Of a stretch of 55,877 bases of DNA, positions 8,287-16,853 are shown piece after piece. Every line of letters begins with the position of its first letter. Within the stretch, counting starts at the first letter, position 1. Made by a program: the position numbers and the translations under genes. Under the pieces are notes generated by a model that did no database searches, was not told the DNA's origin, and worked only from the letters and a program-made list of their open reading frames with translations. Source of the stretch: Hyphomicrobiales bacterium (GTDB taxonomy: Bacteria; Pseudomonadota; Alphaproteobacteria; Rhizobiales; Xanthobacteraceae); assembly GCA_009377695.1 (NCBI GenBank), contig WHTP01000024.1, positions 1 through 55,877 of the forward strand. Direction: 5' to 3'.

Positions 8287-8621
8287 GCTAGTTTGGCGGT
8301 TCAGACGTCCGCATCATTCTCGCGGCTAGTCAGACATGCGGACTTCTGAACCAAAGCCACACGAGATTCAAAGAGTTGCTAGTGGAGTGGATTTGACATT
8401 CGCTACGCCGTTGACCGCAGACTCCCAAAGCGAATGTCAAACCCAAAACTCCACTAGCAGCTTATATTTGCTAGTGGTCCTTTGATTCTAACATTCGCAA
8501 AGTCGCCCGCTGAGAAGGGATGCGAATGTTAGAATCGGACCACTAATTGGTGTCCTCGATTCCGAAGTTCGTAAAATGACCGCGCAGCACGATGATACGA
8601 ACTTCGGAATCGGGACGCTAG
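8287..8621. repeat. Composite palindromic repeat, copy A (four hairpins)
   Basis: Four consecutive imperfect palindromes. Hairpin 1 arms are 8298-8314 and 8336-8352 (GGTTCAGACGTCCGCAT type). Hairpin 3 has outer arms CTAGTGGAGT 8379-8388 and 8448-8457 and inner arms TTTGACATTCGC 8392-8403 and 8430-8441. Hairpin 4 has outer arms 8471-8480 and 8537-8545 and inner arms 8484-8499 and 8521-8536. Hairpin 2 arms are 8557-8573 and 8596-8612 (CGATTCCGAAGTTCGTA type). Hairpins 1 and 2 recur in copies B, C and D; 3 and 4 occur only here. It fills the gap between two convergent genes. Confidence 0.88.
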
Positions 8622-8626
8622 TCGCG

Positions 8627-9862
8627 TCACGCGGGCGCGGAGTTGGCGGCGTTCGCCCGATATTCTCGCGACACCGCCATCAAGCCCCACAGCACGCCGA
8701 CGATCATGAAGTAGTGCCGCCAATGATCGCTGTCGATGATGATGCTCTCGGCCGCAACGCCGACGAACGCGACATAAACGACATGGTAGATCGGCTGCCA
8801 TGGCGTCCTGACGAAAACGAATTTCAGGCCGCCGACCAGCGTCACCAGCATGAGCGTCAGGTAAGCCGCGCCTGAGATCCAGCCGCCGGTGATGAACGCG
8901 TTGAGATAGGCGTTATGGGGCGCTTCCGGAAACTGGAATTGCAGGGGACCCATCCCGAACGGATAATCGAGCATCATCGAAATCGCGAGGAAGTAGCGGC
9001 CGAACCGTCCAGTGTAGCCGGTGTCGTAGCTTTGCGTGAGCGACGCGCGTTCCTGGAACAGGACTGCGACCTGCTCCACAGACAACAGCAGGGCGACAAA
9101 CGCGGCGGCGGCTACGACGCCCAAGATCGCCACCACGACGATGCGGAAGCGCTCGCTGGCCGACCGGCTGGTCACGAAGGTCACCGCCATCAGGAGGATC
9201 GCGCAGAACGCGAACTGGCCCCAGGCGGCACGGGAGAACGACAGGAACAGCCCGCCCATCAGGATGAAAAATAAGATGCTGCCGCCGATGAATTCCGAGC
9301 GGCGGCCGGCGAGCATGCGTTGCAGAATGAGCAGCCCGGGCAGCACCAGGAAGGCGGCGAAGACATTCGGATCCTTGAACGTGCCGGTGGCGCGCGAATA
9401 GACGACGAACCGTCCGCCGAAGTATCCGAAATAGCCGGCGATCGCGAGTAACGACACTACGACAGCGGCGGCGACGTAGCCGCGGAACAGCCATCGCAGG
9501 CGCGCTTCGGTATTGGTCCCCACCATGGCGGCATAGAAGATCGCCGTCAGTGAGAGGAAGGCCGAGACCAGCACCCAAATGACTGACGGCATGTTGCCCG
9601 GCACTTCCAAGAGCGACAGCGCGTAACCGAGATTGAGCAGGGTCAAGAGCAGGACGAGGGGCGCGAGGGCTGGCCGCAGCGTCAGGCCGGCGACCGCGAA
9701 GATAAACATCGTCGCCAGTCCGACGAATTCATAAGGCCCGGGTTCGATGAAGACAAAGCCGCCAGAAAAGGCCATTAGCCACAGCAGGGCCGCGCGCAGC
9801 GATTCCGTGGCGATCCGTGGACCGGTCAGCGTTGCGCCGTCGGCCGCGGCCAATGTGGCCAT
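8627..9862 (-). CDS. O-antigen ligase family (Wzy_C) membrane protein
   Basis: A 411-aa polytopic protein with about ten TM helices. The Wzy_C-type landmarks are GTFKDPNVFAAFLVLP, LSFSRAAWGQF and the periplasmic loop ending APHNAYLNAFITGGW. Ligases of this family transfer undecaprenyl-linked glycans to lipid A-core or polymerise repeat units in the periplasm; which applies here cannot be told. Its ATG shares one base with the stop of the upstream sugar transferase (TAATG), so the two are translated together. It ends next to repeat copy A. Confidence 0.86.
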   Translation of the reverse strand: MATLAAADGATLTGPRIATESLRAALLWLMAFSGGFVFIEPGPYEFVGLATMFIFAVAGLTLRPALAPLVLLLTLLNLGYALSLLEVPGNMPSVIWVLVSAFLSLTAIFYAAMVGTNTEARLRWLFRGYVAAAVVVSLLAIAGYFGYFGGRFVVYSRATGTFKDPNVFAAFLVLPGLLILQRMLAGRRSEFIGGSILFFILMGGLFLSFSRAAWGQFAFCAILLMAVTFVTSRSASERFRIVVVAILGVVAAAAFVALLLSVEQVAVLFQERASLTQSYDTGYTGRFGRYFLAISMMLDYPFGMGPLQFQFPEAPHNAYLNAFITGGWISGAAYLTLMLVTLVGGLKFVFVRTPWQPIYHVVYVAFVGVAAESIIIDSDHWRHYFMIVGVLWGLMAVSREYRANAANSAPA

Positions 9863-11388
9863 TAGTAGGCGTTCTCGCTCTTGGCCAGCGCAAACGGCGT
9901 CGCCGCCACGATGTAGAGGTCGAACAGCACCGACCAGTTCTCGATGTAGTAGAGATCGTGCTCGACGCGCCCCTGGATCTTCTCCTGCGTGTCGGTTTCG
10001 CCGCGCCAGCCGTTGATCTGCGCCCAGCCGGTGATCCCGGGCTTCACCCGGTGACGCGCGAAGTAGCCGTCGACTGCCTCGTCGTAGACGCGGTTCTCCG
10101 CCTTGGCGTGAACGGCGTGCGGGCGCGGGCCGACCAGCGAAAGATTACCCTTGAACACCACGTTGAACAATTGCGGGAGTTCATCGATCGAGGTCTTTCG
10201 GATGAAGCGTCCGACGCGCGTGACACGCGGATCGTGCTTTTGGACGAGCTTTGCGGCCGTGGCGTCGCACTGGTCAACATACATCGAGCGGAACTTGTAG
10301 ACCTCGATCAGCTCGTTATTAAAGCCATAGCGCTTCTGCTTGAACAGCACCGGGCCGCGGCTATCGAGCTTGATGGCGATCGCGGTGATCAGCATGATCG
10401 GCGACGCCGCGATCAGGATCAGACTGCCGATAATCTTGTCGAACAGCCACTTCATCACGACGTCCCAGTCCGTGATCGGCTTATCGAAGACGTCAAGTAC
10501 CGGGATGTTGCCGATGTAAGAATAGGCGCGCGGACGGAAGCGCAGCTTGTTCGCGTGTGCCGCGAGGCGGATGTCGACCGGCAGCACCCACAGCTTCTTC
10601 AGCATCTGCAGGATGCGCGATTCCGCCGAGATCGGCAGCGAGAAGATCACGAGGTCGACGCGTGTGCGCCGCGCAAATTCCACGAGGTCATCCACTGTGC
10701 CAAGCTTGGGAAGTCCGGATACGGCCGTTGGCGCACGCTCGTCGCCGCGATCGTCGAATGCTCCGATGATGCGGATATCGGTGTCGCGCTGTGCCAGGAT
10801 TGACTCGATCAGCGCAGCACCTTTCTCGTCGGCGCCGACGATGACGGCGCGGCGTTCGAGCCGGCCGTCTTGCGTCCAGCGACGTACCATGAGGAAAAGC
10901 GCGCGGCGGAAGATGATCAGCGCGATCAACCCGACGATGTAGAACGAGCCGAGCCAGACGCGCGAGAACTGATCGCCCGTCTTGGCGAAGAACGAGATGC
11001 CGATGACGATGAGGAACACGACGGACCAGGCGGCGGCGAGGCGGAAATACTGCTTCTCGTAACCGCGGAAGGCCTGCACCTGGTAGATATCGGCGGCCTG
11101 GAACGCCAGCGTTGCAATGGCGGCGATCGCGACGATGGCGAGCGGGTAGTGCCATCCGAATCCGTCGAGTGGGACCACATAGGCGAGATAAACGGCGAGG
11201 CCGACCAGCATGACCAGGCCGAATTCGATCAGGCGGACGGTGCCGGCAAGCACGATCGGCGAATAGGAGGAGGGAGTGGGTCGTTCGGCGATCGTTTGCG
11301 CGGCCGTCGACAGCGCACGCGGCGCGGCGCTCGCCTTCGGCGGCGCGGCGGCTCCGTCAAGCATTGCTCTGGTTTCGAACTGCAACAT
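9862..11388 (-). CDS. Undecaprenyl-phosphate glucose phosphotransferase (WcaJ/ExoY-type)
   Basis: A 508-aa polyprenyl-phosphate hexose-1-phosphate transferase that starts assembly of an exopolysaccharide or O-unit. The N-terminal half has four TM helices (about residues 45-165). It is followed by a Rossmann-like CoA-binding-type domain ([17 protein letters not shown]). The C-terminal bacterial sugar transferase domain starts with [16 protein letters not shown], then [42 protein letters not shown] and [15 protein letters not shown]. All family anchors are intact. The start at 11388 is uncertain; ATG 11364 is an alternative. It forms a tight pair with the downstream O-antigen ligase gene. Confidence 0.92.
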   Translation of the reverse strand: MLQFETRAMLDGAAAPPKASAAPRALSTAAQTIAERPTPSSYSPIVLAGTVRLIEFGLVMLVGLAVYLAYVVPLDGFGWHYPLAIVAIAAIATLAFQAADIYQVQAFRGYEKQYFRLAAAWSVVFLIVIGISFFAKTGDQFSRVWLGSFYIVGLIALIIFRRALFLMVRRWTQDGRLERRAVIVGADEKGAALIESILAQRDTDIRIIGAFDDRGDERAPTAVSGLPKLGTVDDLVEFARRTRVDLVIFSLPISAESRILQMLKKLWVLPVDIRLAAHANKLRFRPRAYSYIGNIPVLDVFDKPITDWDVVMKWLFDKIIGSLILIAASPIMLITAIAIKLDSRGPVLFKQKRYGFNNELIEVYKFRSMYVDQCDATAAKLVQKHDPRVTRVGRFIRKTSIDELPQLFNVVFKGNLSLVGPRPHAVHAKAENRVYDEAVDGYFARHRVKPGITGWAQINGWRGETDTQEKIQGRVEHDLYYIENWSVLFDLYIVAATPFALAKSENAY

Positions 11389-11495
11389 ACTCGGTCGTAC
11401 GCAGGGATCGTTTATCCCATCGGCCCACGGTTTTCGCTTACCGGAAAAAGCTCAAGAAATGCTTAGGTCAACAGTCACAATGCCGCAGGAATTTC

Positions 11496-12638
11496 TTAAC
11501 CATGCCGGCGCGCCAGCGCCTCGCGGTAGCCGTCGATCACGGCGTCGGTCATCGCATCCACCGAGAACAATGCTTGCAAGCGGGCTTTGAGCCGCAGCGC
11601 TGCGGCGTGCCGGGCATTGCGATCTTGCAGTGCGGCGGCGATGGCGCCGGCGAGTGCGACCGGATCGCCCGGAGGGACAAGCTCGCGGGCATCCGGGCCG
11701 AAGATTTCGGGGATGCCGCCGACATTGGTGGCGATGACGGGCAGGCCGGCGGCCGCCGCCTCAAGCACGACGTAAGGCAACGATTCCGCACGGGACGGGA
11801 GCACGAGCGTGTGGCCGAGCGTGAACGCCGTTCGCGCGGGCTTGGCGCCTACGAAGTGGACTAATCGTCCGAGCTTTTGCTCCGCGACCGCAGACTCGAA
11901 ACGGCCGCGGTCGGCGCCGTCGCCGACGATCGTGGCGGTCACGCCAGCTCCTTCGCGGGCGAGCCGGGCGATGGCTTCGATCAAGACATCGACACCTTTG
12001 AGCATTCGCAATTCGCCGACGAAGACGAGGTCGGTCGCGTCCGGTGCAGGCGTGACTGGCAAGAATTCGGCGTCGGCGACGCCGTTATGCACGACGCGCA
12101 CCAGCGCGTTCGGGCCGGGGGGGCCGACCTTGGCCGCGAAGGTGTCGCGGCCGTAGTAGCTCTCGAACAGGAAGAGGTCGGTGCGACGTTTCAGCACGTT
12201 CTCGGCGGTGAGATAGATCACCCCGGCCGGCGAGCCCCATCGGTAATGCAGGCTGCCGCCGTGCGGCGTGTAAGCGCGCACCGCTCCAGGCGCCCGCGCC
12301 AGCCGTGCGTAGGCGCCGCCTTTGGCGCCGTGGCCGTGCAGCACGTCCGCGCTAGTTTCGGCCGCCCGTTGCCCCACGTGGCGGACCGCAGCGATGTCGG
12401 CGCCGCCGATGTCGCGCGTCATCGCAACGCGGCTGAGCCCGAGCGCGAGGACCTCGGCGAGGCCGGCGAGCGCCGCGTCTGCACGCTCGTCGCCGCTTGC
12501 CGCATCCGCAATGACGCCGACCCGGTGGCCGCGTGCTGCCTGGCCGCGTGCCAGATCGCAGATGTGACGAAACAATCCCCCGACCGGCGCGCGCAGGACA
12601 TGCAGGATGGTGAGCGCGCCAACCATCAATTCGTTCAC
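11496..12638 (-). CDS. Glycosyltransferase family 4
   Basis: A 380-aa GT-B fold glycosyltransferase. The N-terminal domain has HVLRAPVGGLFRHICDLARG and HGHGAKGGAYARLA. The C-terminal nucleotide-sugar domain has DLVFVGELRMLKGVDVLIEA, ATIVGDGADRGRFE and the ExxxxxPxVxxEAxAxGxPV motif at RAESLPYVVLEAAAAGLPVI. It should add a sugar to the lipid-linked glycan on the cytoplasmic face. The start is GTG 12638, overlapping the stop of the 45-aa membrane protein by four bases (GTGA). It is the last gene of the ABC-transporter operon; 107 bp separate it from the sugar transferase gene. Confidence 0.88.
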   Translation of the reverse strand: MNELMVGALTILHVLRAPVGGLFRHICDLARGQAARGHRVGVIADAASGDERADAALAGLAEVLALGLSRVAMTRDIGGADIAAVRHVGQRAAETSADVLHGHGAKGGAYARLARAPGAVRAYTPHGGSLHYRWGSPAGVIYLTAENVLKRRTDLFLFESYYGRDTFAAKVGPPGPNALVRVVHNGVADAEFLPVTPAPDATDLVFVGELRMLKGVDVLIEAIARLAREGAGVTATIVGDGADRGRFESAVAEQKLGRLVHFVGAKPARTAFTLGHTLVLPSRAESLPYVVLEAAAAGLPVIATNVGGIPEIFGPDARELVPPGDPVALAGAIAAALQDRNARHAAALRLKARLQALFSVDAMTDAVIDGYREALARRHG

Positions 12639-12772
12639 ACTTTGTTAACGCTGGCGGCGGCGAGCCATTGCGCGCTGATCCGCACGAGTGGCGGCGTCAG
12701 CACGATGGCAAGCCCGAATCCGAGCACGCCAAGAACGGCAATCACGATCCGGGTTCGTTTCGACGCAACCAT
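12635..12772 (-). CDS. Small membrane protein of the polysaccharide operon, 45 aa
   Basis: MVASKRTRIVIAVLGVLG, a TM helix at about residues 8-26, then TPPLVRISAQWLAAASVNKV. It sits between the ABC ATPase gene (10-nt gap) and the glycosyltransferase gene, whose GTG start overlaps its stop as GTGA. The tight coupling on both sides argues that it is translated. A Lys/Arg-rich N-terminus predicts N-in, C-out topology. No family is recognised. DevBCA-like exporters usually include a membrane-fusion subunit; this is far too short to be one, though it occupies that kind of position. Confidence 0.58.
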   Translation of the reverse strand: MVASKRTRIVIAVLGVLGFGLAIVLTPPLVRISAQWLAAASVNKV

Positions 12773-12782
12773 GGTGCTGCGA

Positions 12783-13505
12783 CTACGAATATCCTGCTTC
12801 GATCTTGGGATCTGCGCCGCCGCGTTCCTCCCCGATGATCTTGCCGTCCTCGATCCGCACGATGCGATCGGCGAACGGCACTATACGGGGGTCATGAGTG
12901 ACGACCAACACGCCGCGCCGGCGGTTGCGCGCGATCTCCGCCAGCACCTCCATGATGGCGTGGCCGTTCTCGCTGTCGAGTGCAGCGGTCGGTTCGTCGG
13001 CGAGGATCGCCGATGCGTTGCCGACGATGGCGCGTGCGATGGCGACGCGCTGCTGCTCGCCGCCGCTCAGTTCTCGCGGATAAGATGACATCTTGAGCGC
13101 GAGCCCGACCGTTGCCAGCGCTTCCTTCGACTTCTGTCGCGCCCGATGCGAGTTCTCGCCGCGTACGTCGAGCGCGAGTCGAACATTGTCGAGCGCCGTC
13201 AGCGTGGGAAACAGGTGATACGACTGGAACACGAAGCCGATCTGCTCGCGGCGGATCTTGGCGAGCGCCTCCGGGTCGGCATCGGTCGTTGGCCGGCCGC
13301 CGACCCGGACCATGCCGCTCGTCGGCGTCAGCATGCATCCGAGGATCGAGAGCAGGGTGGTCTTGCCGCTTCCCGACGGTCCCATCAGCAGCGTCAATTC
13401 GCCGCCGGTGACTGCGAGACTGACGCCCTTGAGTGCCTGCACCTGGGCGGCGCCGTCGCCCAGGAACTTGACGGTGTCGATGGCTTCGATCACCGGCGCG
13501 GTCAT
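12783..13505 (-). CDS. ABC transporter ATP-binding protein (MacB/DevA-type)
   Basis: A 240-aa ATPase with Walker A GPSGSGKTT (about 41-49), Q-loop FVFQSYHLFP, signature LSGGEQQRVAIARAI, Walker B AILADEPTAALD and H-loop VVTHD. It is of the LolD/MacB/DevA class that works with FtsX-like permeases. ATG 13505 was chosen because it overlaps the permease stop as ATGA; the frame extends upstream inside the permease gene only as a shadow. With the permease it forms a heteromeric exporter or mechanotransmission complex in the inner membrane. The cargo is likely envelope related, from the operon. Confidence 0.93.
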   Translation of the reverse strand: MTAPVIEAIDTVKFLGDGAAQVQALKGVSLAVTGGELTLLMGPSGSGKTTLLSILGCMLTPTSGMVRVGGRPTTDADPEALAKIRREQIGFVFQSYHLFPTLTALDNVRLALDVRGENSHRARQKSKEALATVGLALKMSSYPRELSGGEQQRVAIARAIVGNASAILADEPTAALDSENGHAIMEVLAEIARNRRRGVLVVTHDPRIVPFADRIVRIEDGKIIGEERGGADPKIEAGYS

Positions 13506-14635
13506 CGTGTGAACACCATGGCCGGATCGATCCGCATCACCTTCACGATCGCCGAAACCGCGGATAACACGCACATCAGCACGGTGAGCAGGAGCAGGAC
13601 CGCAGTCATCGTCGGCGTGATGACGACCGGCAACGCAGTGTCCGCGGTCGCGTGCACCACGATCCATCCGATGACGGCCGCGATGGAGAAGCCGATCACT
13701 GCGCTCAACAGCGCCTGGAAGATGATGACCTTGTGGATGTATTTGCCCGACGATCCGATCGCGCGCAGGGTCGCAAATTCATTGAGATGATCCTTGGTAC
13801 TGGAATAAAGCGTCTGCGCGACGATGACAGTCCCGACAATGAGGCCGAGCAGAGCGCCAGCAAATAACGCGGCGCCGGCGCCGGTGCCAAACAGCCAGAA
13901 ATCGGCACTGCGCTCGCGAAACTCCGCGGTGGTGAGGATTTCAACGTCGGGGAGCTGCGCGCGTAAGCGATCGCGCACGTCGAGCACGTTCGCGCCGTGT
14001 GTCACCCGCACCAGGAAGTACGACGCCTTGTTCGCGGCGGTGCCGGTATAGGCGCGCATGCGATCGATCGCGGCAAAGACATAGGGCGTCGTCGTAAACG
14101 AGCGGATGCCGTCGGTGATCGCCAGCACCTGCACCTTCTGGTCTCCGATCTCGGCGTATTCACCGATCCGGGTGGTTTCGAGACGATCGAAGTAGAACCG
14201 GTCAATGGCGACGGCTCCAGGCATGGCGAGCGCTTCCGGTTTGCCTTCGATCACGTTCCAGGGATGAAGACCTTCGCCGCGCGGGTCGGAGCCGATCATG
14301 AAGATCGGCGTGGTGCTGCCCGACGGTGCGCGCCAGTTCGCAAACCCGATCACGAGCGGAGACACCGATGCGACGCCGGCGACAGACAGTGCGCGAAACC
14401 GTTCGCGCTCGTCGAGCACGGAGGGATCCTCGAAGGCTTTCGTTCCGCGCGGCACAATCCAGAGATCGGCGGCGGCGTGGTCGATCATGACCGTGATCAT
14501 GCGCTCGAAGCTCACATAGAGGCCCATCTGCACGGTTACGAGCACGATCGAGAAGACGATACCAATGACGGTCGCGATCAAGCGCAGCCGATCGTGAATC
14601 AGGTTTCGAAAAGCGAGTTTGGGGGCGAGCGACAT
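13502..14635 (-). CDS. FtsX/DevC-like ABC transporter permease
   Basis: A 377-aa permease. One TM helix near residues 18-42 is followed by a large periplasmic domain (about 45-255). Three C-terminal TM helices then follow (LFAGALLGLIVGTVIVAQTLY, a second starting at VIIFQALLSAVIGFSIAAVI, and a third starting at TAVLLLLTVLMCVLSAVSAI). This is the MacB/FtsX/DevC layout. It is the first gene of the operon permease-ATPase-small TM protein-glycosyltransferase. No membrane-fusion protein gene is adjacent. Repeat copy B lies just upstream, between this gene and the acyltransferase. Confidence 0.9.
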   Translation of the reverse strand: MSLAPKLAFRNLIHDRLRLIATVIGIVFSIVLVTVQMGLYVSFERMITVMIDHAAADLWIVPRGTKAFEDPSVLDERERFRALSVAGVASVSPLVIGFANWRAPSGSTTPIFMIGSDPRGEGLHPWNVIEGKPEALAMPGAVAIDRFYFDRLETTRIGEYAEIGDQKVQVLAITDGIRSFTTTPYVFAAIDRMRAYTGTAANKASYFLVRVTHGANVLDVRDRLRAQLPDVEILTTAEFRERSADFWLFGTGAGAALFAGALLGLIVGTVIVAQTLYSSTKDHLNEFATLRAIGSSGKYIHKVIIFQALLSAVIGFSIAAVIGWIVVHATADTALPVVITPTMTAVLLLLTVLMCVLSAVSAIVKVMRIDPAMVFTR

Positions 14636-14665
14636 GGCTTCGAGACGACAGGTCTGTGATTGCGG

Positions 14666-14831
14666 CTAGTGTCCCGATTTCGAAGTTCGTACCATTTCGC
14701 AGCGACCGCTTATACGAACTTCGGAATCGAAGGACACTAGCAACTCTTTGAATCTAGTGTGGGTTTGGTTCAGAAGTCCGCATGTCGGACCCGCCGCGAG
14801 AATAATGCGGACTTCTGAACCGCCACACTAG
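14666..14831. repeat. Composite palindromic repeat, copy B (inverted)
   Basis: This is the reverse complement of copy C. Hairpin 2 comes first: CTAGTGTCC from 14666, inner arms about 14674-14691 and 14713-14729, closing at CACTAG 14740. A 13-bp spacer CAACTCTTTGAAT follows. Hairpin 1 then spans 14754-14831, with right arm ATGCGGACTTCTGAACC 14805-14821. Its terminal CTA at 14828-14830 is the TAG stop codon of the minus-strand acyltransferase gene. Confidence 0.88.
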
Positions 14832-16036
14832 CGCGCCTTTGCCAGTGCACGCGGCCCGGCCCCGACGAGGCGCGCGCCGAGCGGAACGCTGCGTAAGGCC
14901 GCGACCGTTGCCCAGCTCGACGCAAGCGTGACGCCGAAGACGATTGCAGCCTTCACCATCGCGGGCAGGGGCGCTTTCAATAGCGCATATTGCATCCAGA
15001 CGACAAACGGGTAGTGCACCAGATACATGCCATAGGCGTTGGCCGACAGGCTGTCGAGCCAACGGTGCCGATTCGTCGCGAAGCGTATACAAACTGCCAT
15101 CAGGGCAAGGCAGCCGCTCGCACAGCACACGACGAAGCCCACATCGGCGGCAAGCTCAAGCCATAGCGGTGCTGCGCCGCCGCTGCCCATGATCAGCGCG
15201 GTCGGCGTCATCCAGAGCGCGAGGCCGGTAACCGCCGCGGCAACGGCAATCGGCCAGCGCCGCGCCAGCGCGCCGTCGGTCGCCAGCAAGCCGCGCTCGA
15301 GCCCGTAGGCCCCGACGGCGGCGCCGGCGAAGAAGTAGATCGTGTAGTGCAGCGGGCGACTCCATTGAAATGCAAACGCGCTGTACTGAAACCATGACCA
15401 TGGCGAGTAGATCAGCGCCATCGGCACGTAAGCCATGGCCGATGCCGCCGTCAGCACAAGAATGAAGCGGGTCGGGTCGGGCCGGGTCGATGCCGCGAGC
15501 TTGCCGAGATGATCGCCCCAGCTCGGATAGAGCTTATGCAGCACCGCTGCGATTATGTTCAGGATCAGGAGCTGCCACAAAAACCACTGCGGCCCGCACG
15601 GCCAGAACGGCAACGCCAGGAACTGGTGCCAATAATCGGCCACGCTCGGGTCCGGCGTCGTGACGAGATAGACCGGATAGAGCGCGACGGGCATCAGCAC
15701 GAAGATCGCGGGAATCATCGGCAGAGCGAGCCGCAGCAGCCTGTCGATCAGGAACGTGAAGCTTTGCTTGCGCACAAGGCTCGGCCACGCGAACAGGCCC
15801 GACAGGAAGAACATCAGTGACATCAGACCGACATCGTTCCAGGCGCAGAACAGGTCGAAGCCGAACCAGCGCTGGCTGTCGATGATCGGGAAGGCCTGCC
15901 AATCGTACGGTGGCGCGTCGAAGCGGGGTGGCTTCGATGGCAGCGAGCCGAGGTAAGCCAGGATCGAGTGGAACCCGAGCACGATCAGGATCACGATTGC
16001 GCGCAGGTTGCTGAGCGCCAGGCTGGTCGCTGACAT
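14828..16036 (-). CDS. Acyltransferase 3 family membrane protein
   Basis: A 402-aa integral membrane acyltransferase (OafA/YrhL type) with about ten TM helices. Anchors are the N-terminal LSNLRAIVILIVLGFHSILAY (the conserved Arg and His on TM1), LFFLSGLF-type MFFLSGLFAWPSLV and GPQWFLWQLLI. The C-terminal helix set contains SANAYGMYLVHYPFVVWMQY. Such enzymes O-acetylate or O-acylate sugars of LPS and exopolysaccharides, which suits the neighbourhood. ATG 16036 was chosen over the 27-codon upstream extension, which is polar and lacks family similarity. The TAG stop comes from repeat copy B. Confidence 0.9.
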   Translation of the reverse strand: MSATSLALSNLRAIVILIVLGFHSILAYLGSLPSKPPRFDAPPYDWQAFPIIDSQRWFGFDLFCAWNDVGLMSLMFFLSGLFAWPSLVRKQSFTFLIDRLLRLALPMIPAIFVLMPVALYPVYLVTTPDPSVADYWHQFLALPFWPCGPQWFLWQLLILNIIAAVLHKLYPSWGDHLGKLAASTRPDPTRFILVLTAASAMAYVPMALIYSPWSWFQYSAFAFQWSRPLHYTIYFFAGAAVGAYGLERGLLATDGALARRWPIAVAAAVTGLALWMTPTALIMGSGGAAPLWLELAADVGFVVCCASGCLALMAVCIRFATNRHRWLDSLSANAYGMYLVHYPFVVWMQYALLKAPLPAMVKAAIVFGVTLASSWATVAALRSVPLGARLVGAGPRALAKAR

Positions 16037-16250
16037 GAGCGTGCAGTCCCCACCCGCAGGGCGCGTCCTCACCGCCGGCTCGCCGGGCGGCCGCCGGCAT
16101 GAGCTGATTGTAGGCAATTGTCGCGCGAATCTGCGGAGAAATTTTGTGCGTGATAAGACGCATTCATCGCGGAAACTGATTAATGGGCTTCGGCGTTAGC
16201 CAAATTCGTGAAACGGCCATATTGTGGGGCGAAGGGGGATTCATAGTAAG

Positions 16251-16841
16251 ATGCACGATCGAAAAACAAAGCATGGAATCACGAACTTGAACGCAAGATT
16301 TGCAACATTAGTTTTGGCCGCTGTCGTGGTGTTGTCCGCCGCGACCATGTCCTCGCACGCGCAGGAGCCGACTGCTGCCGGACTTTGGCAGAAGCTCGAT
16401 GAGGACACCAAGAAGCCCGTGATTTGGTTTCTGTTTGTCGATCGCGGAGGTGTGTTTGAAGGGTACGCCGCCAAGACATTTCCTCAGCCGGGCGAAGATC
16501 CAAACCCCATTTGCACGCGCTGCACCGACGACCGCAAGGGTCAACCGATGCTCGGACTTCCTATGATCCGGGGCATGAAGCGGGTGGGTCTCAAATATGA
16601 AGGCGGCACCGTGCTCGATCCGCGTGACGGAAAAGTCTACAGCGCAGTCATGACGTTGAGCCCCGACAACCGCACGCTGACTCTGCGCGGCTATCTCGGG
16701 TTCCAGTTTTTGGGTAAGGACGACGTCTGGTACCGGGTCCCCGACAGCGGTTTCAAAGAGGTCGACCCGGCGATTCTCGCCAAATACGCGCCTGAGCGTT
16801 TGGAGACCAAGAAGGGCAAGGCGAAGGCGCCGCCGCGCTGA
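16251..16841 (+). CDS. DUF2147 family exported protein
   Basis: A 196-aa product with a signal peptide (about residues 1-37, core ATLVLAAVVVLSAATM, ending SSHAQ). The DUF2147 domain follows: GLWQKLDEDTKKPVIWFLF, GVFEGYAAK, ICTRCTDDRKGQPMLGL and LTLRGYLGFQFLGKDDVWYRV. The tail KKGKAKAPPR is basic. DUF2147 proteins are periplasmic and of unknown function; the cysteines in ICTRC are a family feature. ATG 16251 was chosen by the signal peptide. It is convergent with the M23 peptidase gene, 12 nt apart. Confidence 0.82.
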   Translation: MHDRKTKHGITNLNARFATLVLAAVVVLSAATMSSHAQEPTAAGLWQKLDEDTKKPVIWFLFVDRGGVFEGYAAKTFPQPGEDPNPICTRCTDDRKGQPMLGLPMIRGMKRVGLKYEGGTVLDPRDGKVYSAVMTLSPDNRTLTLRGYLGFQFLGKDDVWYRVPDSGFKEVDPAILAKYAPERLETKKGKAKAPPR

Positions 16842-16853
16842 CGGTTTGTCGCG

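Noticed and set aside
8287-8621. Possible CRISPR array in the hairpin cluster
   Set aside because: Units differ in sequence and length and are palindromes with loops, without regular repeat-spacer spacing.
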